A stretch of DNA of 64,000 nt from Serratia fonticola (GTDB lineage Bacteria; Pseudomonadota; Gammaproteobacteria; Enterobacterales; Enterobacteriaceae): the NCBI RefSeq assembly GCF_006715025.1, contig NZ_VFMK01000001.1:496001-560000 (forward strand), read 5' to 3'. Position 1 is the stretch's first letter, and every line of letters starts with the position of its first letter. Made by a program: the position numbers and the translations under genes. A model generated the notes under the pieces. That model ran no database searches and was not told where the DNA came from. It was given only the letters and a program-made list of their open reading frames with translations. This document shows positions 57,494-64,000 of the stretch, piece by piece.

Positions 57494-58482
57494 TGAAGCG
57501 CAACCTTCCCCTGTTAATCACTATCGCGGTGTTCCTGCTTGGCTATGCCTTCTGCCTCAGCCAATTTCCCGGCTTTGCTTCTACTCGCGTCTGGTGTGAT
57601 TTGCTGACAGACAATGCTTTTCTGGGCATTGTCGCGGTGGGGATGACGTTTGTGATCCTCTCTGGTGGCATTGATCTTTCCGTAGGCTCAGTGATCGCTT
57701 TTACCGGTGTGCTGCTCGCCAAGTTAATTGGTACTTATGGCATTGCTCCAGGTTATGCGTTCGTGATTGCATTACTGATGGGCGCCTCGTTTGGCGCATT
57801 GATGGGCTGGATCATTGATGTCCTGAAGCTGCCAGCATTTATCATCACACTTGCAGGCATGTTTTTCGTGCGTGGTATGAGCTTTATTGTCTCGGAGGAG
57901 TCGATCCCGATCGATCATCCACTGTACGCCACGCTGGCGAATTATGCCTGGAAAGTACCTGGTGGTGGGCGGTTTACCTTATTGGCTCTGGTGATGTTGG
58001 TGGTGGTCGGGTTTGGCATAATCCTGGCGCACCGCACCCGCTTTGGCCATAACGTCTATGCCATTGGAGGGAGTCCGGTTTCCGCTGCGTTGATGGGCGT
58101 CCCGGTTCGGCGTACTACGGTAACGATTTATATGCTTTCCAGTACGCTGGCTGCGCTATCTGGCATTATTTTCTCGTTATACACCTCTGCAGGTTATGCG
58201 TTGGCGGCAAGCGGTGTCGAACTGGATGCTATTGCGGCCGTTGTCATTGGCGGAACGCTGCTGACCGGTGGTGTGGGAACCATACTCGGGACCTTGTTTG
58301 GTGTGTTGATCCAGGGATTAATTCAAAGCTATATCACTTTCGACGGATCACTCAGCTCGTGGTGGACAAAAATTGTCATCGGCATTCTATTGTTCTGCTT
58401 TATCGGCCTCCAGAAGGCAATGAGCGCCTTTTGGCAGACCAGAAGGGATAAACCCCAGCATCCTCGGCTGAAGCCGTCATAG
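57490..58482 (+). CDS. yjfF: YjfF-like sugar ABC transporter permease
   Basis: The 330-residue permease is homologous to YtfT, with GMTFVILSGGIDLSVGSVIAF and GVELDAIAAVVIGGTLLTGGVG. It resembles E. coli YjfF along its length. ATG at 57490 overlaps the ytfT stop (ATGA) and has GGAGAGG upstream; the longer frame from 57472 is disfavoured. It is the last gene of the operon and converges on hdfR with only 4 bp between. Confidence 0.92.
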   Translation: MMKRNLPLLITIAVFLLGYAFCLSQFPGFASTRVWCDLLTDNAFLGIVAVGMTFVILSGGIDLSVGSVIAFTGVLLAKLIGTYGIAPGYAFVIALLMGASFGALMGWIIDVLKLPAFIITLAGMFFVRGMSFIVSEESIPIDHPLYATLANYAWKVPGGGRFTLLALVMLVVVGFGIILAHRTRFGHNVYAIGGSPVSAALMGVPVRRTTVTIYMLSSTLAALSGIIFSLYTSAGYALAASGVELDAIAAVVIGGTLLTGGVGTILGTLFGVLIQGLIQSYITFDGSLSSWWTKIVIGILLFCFIGLQKAMSAFWQTRRDKPQHPRLKPS

Positions 58483-58486
58483 CGGC

Positions 58487-59314
58487 TTAGGCTGCGGTAT
58501 TTAAAGGTATTTTCAGCAGTTGGCGGATTAATGGCTGCTGATCGCTGTTTTGCAGCCAGACGGCGTACAACGGACGAATGATTGGTGGGATGTCGGCAAC
58601 GGCGTTCAGTTGCTCGTACTCCTTTTGCCACTGGCTGGGGAGAAAAGCACAGCCTCCCGTGGTTTCTAACAATTGGCGTGTCAGATGTGCTGAGGTGGTC
58701 GTCAGGACCGGCATGATGTCGCTATCGAGCATGCGGCTTTCCTGTTGGTGAAAATCCGCACCCCATTCCAGTTTGATATAAGGCATTGGCGCTTGCTTGT
58801 TGCGTAATGATGAAGAGAACAAGCGTAACGAGAAGTTACCCAACAACTGGCTTGCCAGCTCATCCATCTTTGGCGGTTCGGTGGTGATTAGCAAATCGAG
58901 CTGTCTTTCATGTAGCTGTTTCACCAGTGAATGGCGTAGCGCTACTCTGGCTTCAAGCTGCAAGGCTTCTCGCTGCTGGTAGAGTGATTGCAGCCACGGC
59001 GTGAGATAGGCTTCCCATAACGATGCGGTAGCACCGATTGACAATTCGGTGTGCTGCAACGATCTCACCACCTCTTTCTTGGCCAGTTGCCAAGTATTCA
59101 TCAGGCTTTCTGCATAGGGTAACAGCCGTTCTCCCGCGGGAGTCAGACGGATGTTATTGCGGTGGCGGGTGAATAAATTTGCACCTAATTGATTTTCAAG
59201 CTGGCGAATGCGGAAACTTACCGCGGACTGCGTTAAGTATAAAGATTCCGCTGCTCGGCCAAAGTGACGCGTTCTACTGACCTCCAAAAAGGTTTTCAGT
59301 AATTCGGTGTCCAC
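58487..59314 (-). CDS. hdfR: HdfR, LysR-type regulator (flhDC repressor)
   Basis: The 275-residue LysR regulator has an N-terminal HTH, HFGRAAESLYLTQSAVSFRIRQLENQLG, followed by TRHRNNIRLTPAGERLLP. E. coli HdfR represses flhDC (motility) and activates gltBD. GTG at 59314 is chosen because it gives the conserved VDTELLKTFLEV start with GGAG 6 nt upstream; a TTG four codons earlier has no such support. It is divergent from maoP, as in E. coli. Confidence 0.93.
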   Translation of the reverse strand: MDTELLKTFLEVSRTRHFGRAAESLYLTQSAVSFRIRQLENQLGANLFTRHRNNIRLTPAGERLLPYAESLMNTWQLAKKEVVRSLQHTELSIGATASLWEAYLTPWLQSLYQQREALQLEARVALRHSLVKQLHERQLDLLITTEPPKMDELASQLLGNFSLRLFSSSLRNKQAPMPYIKLEWGADFHQQESRMLDSDIMPVLTTTSAHLTRQLLETTGGCAFLPSQWQKEYEQLNAVADIPPIIRPLYAVWLQNSDQQPLIRQLLKIPLNTAA

Positions 59315-59433
59315 ACCTATCTCCAAAATTTTTTGTCGTTAAGATTTAAATGTTTTGTTTTACACAATGTCAAGCCTATCTAATACTCCGCGCCATAAAC
59401 AGCACGGCCATGAGAGAATTAGGAGCGTGTCAG

Positions 59434-59772
59434 ATGGCGGATAGCTTCACCACGAACAATCGTTTTTTTGATAATAAACATTATCCTCGCGGGTTCTCCC
59501 GTCACGGCGATTTCACCATTAAAGAAGCGCAATTACTAGAGCGTTTCGGGTATGCGTTCAACGAGTTGGACGCAGGCAAGCGCCAACCAGCCACTGAAGA
59601 AGAACAGCTGTTCGTCGCAGTGTGCCGCGGTGAGCGTGAACCGGTTACCGAGCAAGAAAAAGTATGGTCTAAATATCTGACGCGTACCCGTCGTCCGAAA
59701 AAATTCCATACCCTGTCGGGTGGCAAGCCGCAGGCCGATGCGGTTGAAGATTACACAGAAAGCGACGATTGA
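59434..59772 (+). CDS. maoP: MaoP (YifE), macrodomain Ori protein
   Basis: The 112-residue soluble protein is nearly identical to E. coli YifE/MaoP: FDNKHYPRGFSRHGDFTIKEAQLLER, then VAVCRGEREPVTEQEKVWSKY and HTLSGGKPQ. In E. coli MaoP acts with the cis site maoS to organise the Ori macrodomain. ATG at 59434 has AGGAG 8 nt upstream; the in-frame extension to 59350 is not conserved. It is next to hdfR and yifB as in E. coli. Confidence 0.95.
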   Translation: MADSFTTNNRFFDNKHYPRGFSRHGDFTIKEAQLLERFGYAFNELDAGKRQPATEEEQLFVAVCRGEREPVTEQEKVWSKYLTRTRRPKKFHTLSGGKPQADAVEDYTESDD

Positions 59773-59777
59773 TCATC

Positions 59778-59797
59778 ATGGGGCCGTTCGGCCCCAT
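59778..59797. repeat. First GGGGCC-GTTC-GGCCCC hairpin after maoP
   Basis: A perfect inverted repeat ATGGGGCC/GGCCCCAT with loop GTTC starts 6 bp after the maoP stop. The same hairpin recurs at 59928-59945. Confidence 0.7.
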
Positions 59798-59883
59798 TCA
59801 GTTTGCAGACAAAGTCCGCCGTGGTTAAAACCCCTTTTTTCAAGGCTAATAAATACCAAGGATTCTGTCTTTTGAACGGTCCC

Positions 59884-59915
59884 AAACACCCGAAAACCAC
59901 GTTTTTCAGGTGTTT
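59884..59915. terminator. Central hairpin between maoP and yifB
   Basis: AAACACC-C-GAAAAC / GTTTTTC-A-GGTGTTT forms a long stem. It lies between the two GGGGCC hairpins; its role is uncertain. Confidence 0.5.
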
Positions 59916-59927
59916 GTCACCCGTCTA

Positions 59928-59952
59928 ATGGGGCCGTTTGGCCCCGTTTTTT
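59928..59952 (+). terminator. Second GGGGCC hairpin with T run
   Basis: ATGGGGCC-GTTT-GGCCCC is followed by GTTTTTTATT, an intrinsic terminator for maoP transcripts. It overlaps the yifB stop. Confidence 0.85.
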
Positions 59953-61471
59953 ATTCCAGGCTGCGGTGTAACTGCAGTAATAGGCGATCCATGCTGCGGT
60001 AGCTGAGCGCCTCGCTGAGATGGCGTTTATCGATATCTTTTTCCCCGGCCAAATCGGCCAGCGTGCGTGCTACTTTCAGGATCCTATGCCAGGCACGAAC
60101 CGATAATCCCAGTTTACTCAGCGTTTTTTCCAAAAAGTCTGCTTCTGCCGCTGGCAAGTGACAATCACGATCCACTTCGCGGTTATTCAATAATGCGTTC
60201 ACTTTACCCGCTCGAGCCAATTGCCGTTCACGCGCCAGCAATACGCGTTGGCGTACCTGCACGCTGCTTTCCCCCGTATTGCATTGTTTGCCGAGCATGC
60301 CCGGGGGTAACAGCGGCACTTCAATCGATAAATCGAATCGATCGAGGAAGGGGCCAGAGAGTCGCCCTAGGTAACGTAAGATTTGTTGCGGAGGCGTGCG
60401 ATTGTGTATTCCCTGATAATGCCCGGTCGGGCTGGGGTTCATGGCCGCAATTAATTGCACCCTGGCGGGGAAACGTACTTTGGCACTGGCGCGTGAAATG
60501 ACGATTTCACCTGACTCCAGAGGCTCTCGCAGTGCGTCCAGTACCCGTCGTTCAAACTCTGGCAGCTCATCAAGAAACAATACGCCATTGTGTGCCATGG
60601 AGATTTCCCCCGGCCGCGGCAACGTTCCTCCACCGACCAAGGCGGCCATTGAAGCACTGTGATGCGGGGCGCGAAACGGTCGTTGGCGCCAAGGCAGGGT
60701 TTCATTCGGGTGATGCAATAAGCTGGCAATGGCGACACTCTCCAGTGCTTCTTGGTCGCTCAACGGCGGTAACAAGCCGTTAAGGCGGCTGGCCAGCATG
60801 GTTTTACCTGTTCCCGGTGGGCCAAGTAGCAGCAGGTTATGGCCGCCAGCCGCGGCAATTTCCAACGCTCGCTTTGCCTGTTCCTGACCAATAACTTCTT
60901 GCAGATCGGCGGGATCGTCTGAGGTTGCGGCGGCGGGCGCAAACGCGAATGGCAGATCGCTTTTTCCCTGCAAGAATGCACACACGTCCAGTAAATGCTC
61001 TGCTACTCGGGTTTTGCTATGAGGAAGTAATCCTGCTTCTTTGCCGTTGGCCGCCGCCAGTATCAGCTCACGTTTAGCCTCGGCTGCCGCTATCGCCGCG
61101 GGAATGGCGCCATGAACCGCCCTCAAGGCACCCGAAAGTGCCAACTCGCCGAGGAACTCATAACCGGCCAGCCTCTCTGCGGGAAGCTGTTCAGAAGCCG
61201 CGAGAATGGCGAGGGCAATGGGTAAATCATAACGCCCGCCCTCTTTGGGCAGGTCGGCCGGGGCCAGATTGACGGTGATGCGTTTGGCCGGAAAGGTAAA
61301 CCCATTGTTGATTAACGCACTACGCACCCGATCACGCGCTTCTTTCACCGTCGTTTCCGGCAGGCCGACCAACGTGAGGCCTGGCAACCCATTACTGATA
61401 TGGACCTCGACCATAACCGAAGGGGCCTGAACGCCGATGATGGCGCGGGTATAGATTACCGCCAGTGACAT
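59951..61471 (-). CDS. yifB: YifB/ComM, Mg-chelatase-family AAA+ helicase
   Basis: The 506-residue protein has an N-terminal LonC-like domain (SVMVEVHISNGLPGLTLVGLPETTVKEARDRV), Walker A GPPGTGKTML near 220, Walker B GVLFLDELPEFERRVLDALREPLE, and a C-terminal Mg-chelatase-type segment (LGLSVRAWHRILKVARTLADL). The relative ComM is a branch-migration helicase for natural transformation; its role in enterobacteria is unclear. ATG at 61471 has AAGGAGA upstream; 26 extra upstream residues are not used. Confidence 0.94.
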   Translation of the reverse strand: MSLAVIYTRAIIGVQAPSVMVEVHISNGLPGLTLVGLPETTVKEARDRVRSALINNGFTFPAKRITVNLAPADLPKEGGRYDLPIALAILAASEQLPAERLAGYEFLGELALSGALRAVHGAIPAAIAAAEAKRELILAAANGKEAGLLPHSKTRVAEHLLDVCAFLQGKSDLPFAFAPAAATSDDPADLQEVIGQEQAKRALEIAAAGGHNLLLLGPPGTGKTMLASRLNGLLPPLSDQEALESVAIASLLHHPNETLPWRQRPFRAPHHSASMAALVGGGTLPRPGEISMAHNGVLFLDELPEFERRVLDALREPLESGEIVISRASAKVRFPARVQLIAAMNPSPTGHYQGIHNRTPPQQILRYLGRLSGPFLDRFDLSIEVPLLPPGMLGKQCNTGESSVQVRQRVLLARERQLARAGKVNALLNNREVDRDCHLPAAEADFLEKTLSKLGLSVRAWHRILKVARTLADLAGEKDIDKRHLSEALSYRSMDRLLLQLHRSLE

Positions 61472-61812
61472 ATTGCTCTCCTTACTGAAGGCAATATGAT
61501 GCGCGATGCGCTTGATAACCGCGCTGAAGGATTGGTCAATTTGCGTCACAATGCGCAGTTAAAACTAATTTATTTCAGCATGTTAGCGTTTTTTTAGCGC
61601 TAGCGCGCATTTCGCTGTAATACCCATTAACAATTACGAGAAAGCTGCAACAAATTAGCTTGCTAAGTAAGTTGCAACCCGAGGGTTAATGGGTGTATTT
61701 AACAATTGTTTAAAATAAAAATTACCTCATTAACAAAGCCCCGACCGCTACCGCACCTGCTGCGGCCGCCGCTAAACCTCATGACCTCGTACTCTACGGT
61801 AGGGAAAACGCT
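61472..61812. other. Intergenic region between yifB and the MFS gene
   Basis: There is no gene here. It holds a nested inverted repeat (outer ACCCATTAAC 61622-61631 with GTTAATGGGT 61685-61694; inner CTGCAAC with GTTGCAA) that could be an operator, a cruciform or a diverged palindromic repeat. Promoters for the divergent genes must lie here. Confidence 0.6.
61620..61696. repeat. Nested inverted repeat upstream of the MFS gene
   Basis: A perfect 10-bp outer arm pair (ACCCATTAAC / GTTAATGGGT) and an inner pair (CTGCAAC / GTTGCAA, one mismatch) surround AGCTTGCTAAG. The TACCC...GGGT ends loosely resemble the other palindromic repeats in the window. Confidence 0.6.
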
Positions 61813-63045
61813 ATGTTTGGTTGGACTCCGCTGCAACGTAATGCGGCAATTGCCAGTTTTTCAAGCTGGACGCTCGATGCCTTTGATTTTTTTGTGTTGG
61901 TCTTCCTGCTCAGTGACATTGCCAACGCTTTTCAGGTGGGCATGGAGGAGGTGACATTAGCCATCTTGCTCACATTGGCGGTACGCCCGATCGGTGCGCT
62001 TATCTTTGGCCGCGCAGCAGAGAAATATGGCCGTAAACCGATCCTGATGCTGAACATCGTGTTTTTCTCGCTGTTTGAACTCTTGTCCGCTGCGGCACCT
62101 TCACTGACCGTTTTTCTGTTGCTGCGCGTTCTTTACGGCGTGGCGATGGGCGGCATCTGGGGGGTTGCTTCATCGCTGGCAATGGAAACTATTCCAGATC
62201 GTTCGCGTGGCCTGATGTCGGGGATCTTCCAGGCGGGGTATCCGTTCGGTTATCTGTTGGCTGCGGTGGCATATGGCCTGTTGTTTGAGGTGGTCGGCTG
62301 GCGTGGGATGTTTGTCATCGGGGCCGCCCCGATTCTGTTACTGCCATTTATTTATTACTGTGTGCAGGAGTCGCCGGTGTGGCTGGCGGCACGGGCACGT
62401 AAAGAAAGCACCGCTTTGCTGCCCGTCCTAAAGAGTCATTGGAAGCTGTGTATTTATCTGGTGCTGCTGATGGCGGCGTTTAATTTCTTCTCCCACGGCA
62501 CGCAGGATATGTATCCGGCCTTCCTGAAAATTCAGCATGGGTTCGATCCCAAAATCGTCAGTATCATCGCTATTAGCTACAACATCGCTTCAATTATCGG
62601 CGGGATTTTCTTTGGTACGCTGTCAGAAAAAATCGGCCGTAAGAAAGCCATTATCATTGCCGCACTGCTGGCGCTGCCGGTGATCCCATTGTGGGCGTTC
62701 TCCAGTGGTTCATTGATGCTGGGGATCGGTGCATTCCTGATGCAATTTATGGTACAGGGAGCATGGGGGGTCATTCCTACCTATCTCAACGAACTGGTGC
62801 CAGCAAACACCCGTGCGGTATTGCCAGGGTTTGTTTACCAACTGGGTAACCTGATTGCTTCGGTAAATGCGACCCTACAGGCCACCATCGCTGAACATCA
62901 TGGGCAAAATTACGGCTTGGCCATGGCGATAATCGCCGGGACGGTAGCGATTGTGATCGCGGTGCTGGTGTATTTTGGCAAGGATACGCGCGGCAAAGCG
63001 ATTGCGGTGGAAAGTAAAGCGCCTAGTGCTGGTGTTAGCGTTTGA
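61813..63045 (+). CDS. MFS transporter, sialate/carboxylate:H+ symporter type
   Basis: The 410-residue protein has 12 predicted membrane segments. SSWTLDAFDFFVLVFLLSDIA at the first helix is typical of the SHS (Jen1/NanT-like) branch. GRAAEKYGRKPILMLNI and GTLSEKIGRKKAIII are the two half motifs, and RVLYGVAMGGIWGVASSLAMETIP is on helix 4. A proton-coupled lactate or other monocarboxylate importer is the likeliest guess; the substrate is not readable. It sits alone between yifB and ilvL, where E. coli has no gene. Confidence 0.8.
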   Translation: MFGWTPLQRNAAIASFSSWTLDAFDFFVLVFLLSDIANAFQVGMEEVTLAILLTLAVRPIGALIFGRAAEKYGRKPILMLNIVFFSLFELLSAAAPSLTVFLLLRVLYGVAMGGIWGVASSLAMETIPDRSRGLMSGIFQAGYPFGYLLAAVAYGLLFEVVGWRGMFVIGAAPILLLPFIYYCVQESPVWLAARARKESTALLPVLKSHWKLCIYLVLLMAAFNFFSHGTQDMYPAFLKIQHGFDPKIVSIIAISYNIASIIGGIFFGTLSEKIGRKKAIIIAALLALPVIPLWAFSSGSLMLGIGAFLMQFMVQGAWGVIPTYLNELVPANTRAVLPGFVYQLGNLIASVNATLQATIAEHHGQNYGLAMAIIAGTVAIVIAVLVYFGKDTRGKAIAVESKAPSAGVSV

Positions 63046-63178
63046 ATTTCATGCGCTTTGTTGCAGTTTTGACCCGGCAGAGCCGAATAATAACGCAAAA
63101 AAAGTATTGTCATTCCCCCGCCTGCTATGGTAACTCTGTAGGCATTAGTTCGAAACGAGCACAGTGAACAACCCTATT

Positions 63179-63277
63179 ATGAAAGCCCTAACCCAAGTGA
63201 TTAGCCTAGTCGTGATTAGCGTGGTGGTGATTATTATCCCACCGTGCGGGGCTGCACTTGGACGAAGAAAGGCTTAG
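63179..63277 (+). CDS. ilvL: IlvL, leader peptide of ilvXGMEDA
   Basis: The 32-residue peptide contains a dense run of regulatory codons: VISLVVISVVVIII followed by PPCGAALG, almost identical to the E. coli leader. Ribosome stalling at Ile, Val and Leu codons when their charged tRNAs are scarce prevents the downstream attenuator from forming. It begins about 100 bp before ilvX. Confidence 0.95.
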   Translation: MKALTQVISLVVISVVVIIIPPCGAALGRRKA

Positions 63278-63300
63278 AAAACAAGCCGGAATCGCAAGAT

Positions 63301-63333
63301 AACCCCCGCACCCTAAGGTCCGGGGGTTTTTTT
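63301..63333 (+). terminator. ilv attenuator
   Basis: CCCCCG / CGGGGG with an additional ACC/GGT pair is followed by T7, between ilvL and ilvX. It is the Rho-independent attenuator controlled by ilvL translation. Confidence 0.93.
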
Positions 63334-63366
63334 ATGCCAAAAGAAAATTGAAACGAGGAGCAGATC

Positions 63367-63417
63367 ATGGATAACAGAACAAAATCCTGCACTTCCCGCA
63401 GTCAGGCGGGGAAATAA
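63367..63417 (+). CDS. ilvX: IlvX, 16-residue peptide
   Basis: The 16-codon reading frame MDNRTKSCTSRSQAGK matches E. coli IlvX (MNNSTKFCFSRFRTGN) in length and pattern. GAGGAG precedes it by a few nt, and ilvG starts 2 nt after its stop. Its function is unknown; translational coupling to ilvG is plausible. Confidence 0.85.
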   Translation: MDNRTKSCTSRSQAGK

Positions 63418-63419
63418 TC

Positions 63420-64000
63420 ATGAATGGAGCTCAGTGGGTGGTTCAAGCGTTGCGTGCACAGGGGGTTGATACTGTTTTCGGCTACCCAGGTGGCGCCATC
63501 ATGCCGGTCTACGACGCATTGTATGACGGTGGGGTAGAACACCTGCTGTGCCGCCATGAACAGGGTGCAGCAATCGCGGCCATTGGTTATGCCCGCTCCA
63601 GCGGTAAAGTTGGCGTCTGTATCGCGACCTCTGGCCCCGGCGCGACCAACCTGATCACCGGGTTGGCGGATGCGCTGCTGGACTCGGTGCCAGTGGTTGC
63701 GATCACCGGTCAGGTCGGTTCTGCGCTTATCGGTACCGATGCCTTTCAGGAGATCGATGTTCTTGGCCTGTCTTTGGCCTGTACCAAACACAGTTTCCTG
63801 GTGGAATCGCTGGAAGCGCTGCCGGGGATCATGGCGGAGGCGTTTGCCATCGCCACCAGTGGCCGTCCAGGCCCGGTACTGATTGATATCCCGAAAGACA
63901 TCCAACTGGCGCAGGGCGATTTACCCCCTCATCTGATGCCGGTCGAAGACGAATTGCCGCATCCGGCAGCGGAACTGACGGTTGCGACACAACTGCTGGC
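63420..64000 (+). CDS. ilvG: IlvG, acetolactate synthase II large subunit (partial)
   Basis: The first 193 or so residues of the thiamine-diphosphate enzyme are present; the rest lies beyond the window. FGYPGGAIMPVYDAL near residue 20, the catalytic Glu in CRHEQGAAIAAIGYAR near 47 and TSGPGATNLITGLADALLDSVP near 75 mark the ThDP-binding N-terminal domain. It makes acetolactate or acetohydroxybutyrate for valine, leucine and isoleucine. The frame is open to the edge. Confidence 0.97.
   Translation, partial: MNGAQWVVQALRAQGVDTVFGYPGGAIMPVYDALYDGGVEHLLCRHEQGAAIAAIGYARSSGKVGVCIATSGPGATNLITGLADALLDSVPVVAITGQVGSALIGTDAFQEIDVLGLSLACTKHSFLVESLEALPGIMAEAFAIATSGRPGPVLIDIPKDIQLAQGDLPPHLMPVEDELPHPAAELTVATQLL

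Noticed and set aside
63420..64000. Possible K-12-type frameshift in ilvG
   Set aside because: The known K-12 lesion lies further downstream than the window edge, so it cannot be judged; the visible part is intact.

Overview
The window is a chromosomal segment of an enterobacterium of the Serratia/Yersinia branch. The 16S rRNA is clearly enterobacterial. Nearly every protein is a close, same-length relative of an Escherichia coli K-12 protein. Several layout features (argG inside argCBGH, a peroxiredoxin-glutaredoxin hybrid divergent from oxyR, no katG between metF and ppc, emrD next to glpX) differ from E. coli. Serratia sensu lato is my best guess from gene order and the 16S variable region; the species is not resolved. 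No phage, insertion sequence, integron or CRISPR array is visible.

Layout. (1) 1-6.6 kb: cpxR (cut by the window edge) and divergent cpxP with its 3'-derived sRNA CpxQ, then fieF, pfkA, sbp, tpiA, yiiQ and yiiR. (2) 6.6-9.5 kb: an operon of a SufR-like cysteine-containing regulator and fpr, divergent from emrD. (3) 9.5-13.4 kb: the glycerol operon glpF-glpK-glpX on the minus strand, with a 192-bp repeat element between glpF and glpK. (4) 13.8-20 kb: zapB, rraA, menA, hslVU, ftsN and cytR. (5) 20-28.4 kb: priA, rpmE and the methionine regulon metJ / metBL / metF with visible met boxes. (6) 28.4-37.3 kb: ppc and the divergent arginine cluster argE / argCBGH with a double ARG box. (7) 37.4-43.5 kb: redox genes (a Lpd-like flavoprotein, Prx5-Grx hybrid, oxyR, sthA), then fabR-yijD. 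(8) 43.5-47.7 kb: trmA, a cobalamin riboswitch, btuB and overlapping murI. (9) 47.7-53.7 kb: a complete rRNA operon 16S-tRNA-Ile-tRNA-Ala-23S-5S-tRNA-Asp-tRNA-Trp with tandem P1/P2 promoters and boxA elements. (10) 53.9-58.5 kb: a ytfQRT-yjfF type furanose ABC transporter. (11) 58.5-64 kb: hdfR, maoP, yifB (comM), an MFS carboxylate-type transporter, then ilvL-ilvX-ilvG, cut by the window end.

The most informative large-scale feature is the rRNA operon. Its left neighbour (murI) is the left neighbour of E. coli rrnB. Its distal tRNAs (Asp, Trp) and right neighbours (hdfR, maoP, yifB, ilvLXG) are those of E. coli rrnC. The operon is therefore a junction between two ancestral rrn loci, with a sugar transporter inserted beside it. 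Other points worth a look are the SufR-like regulator co-transcribed with fpr, the oxyR-linked Prx-Grx/Lpd-like pair where E. coli has oxyS, a family of palindromic intergenic repeats, and an 81-bp nested palindrome upstream of ftsN. I found no convincing wholly new system; most of the window is core chromosome.
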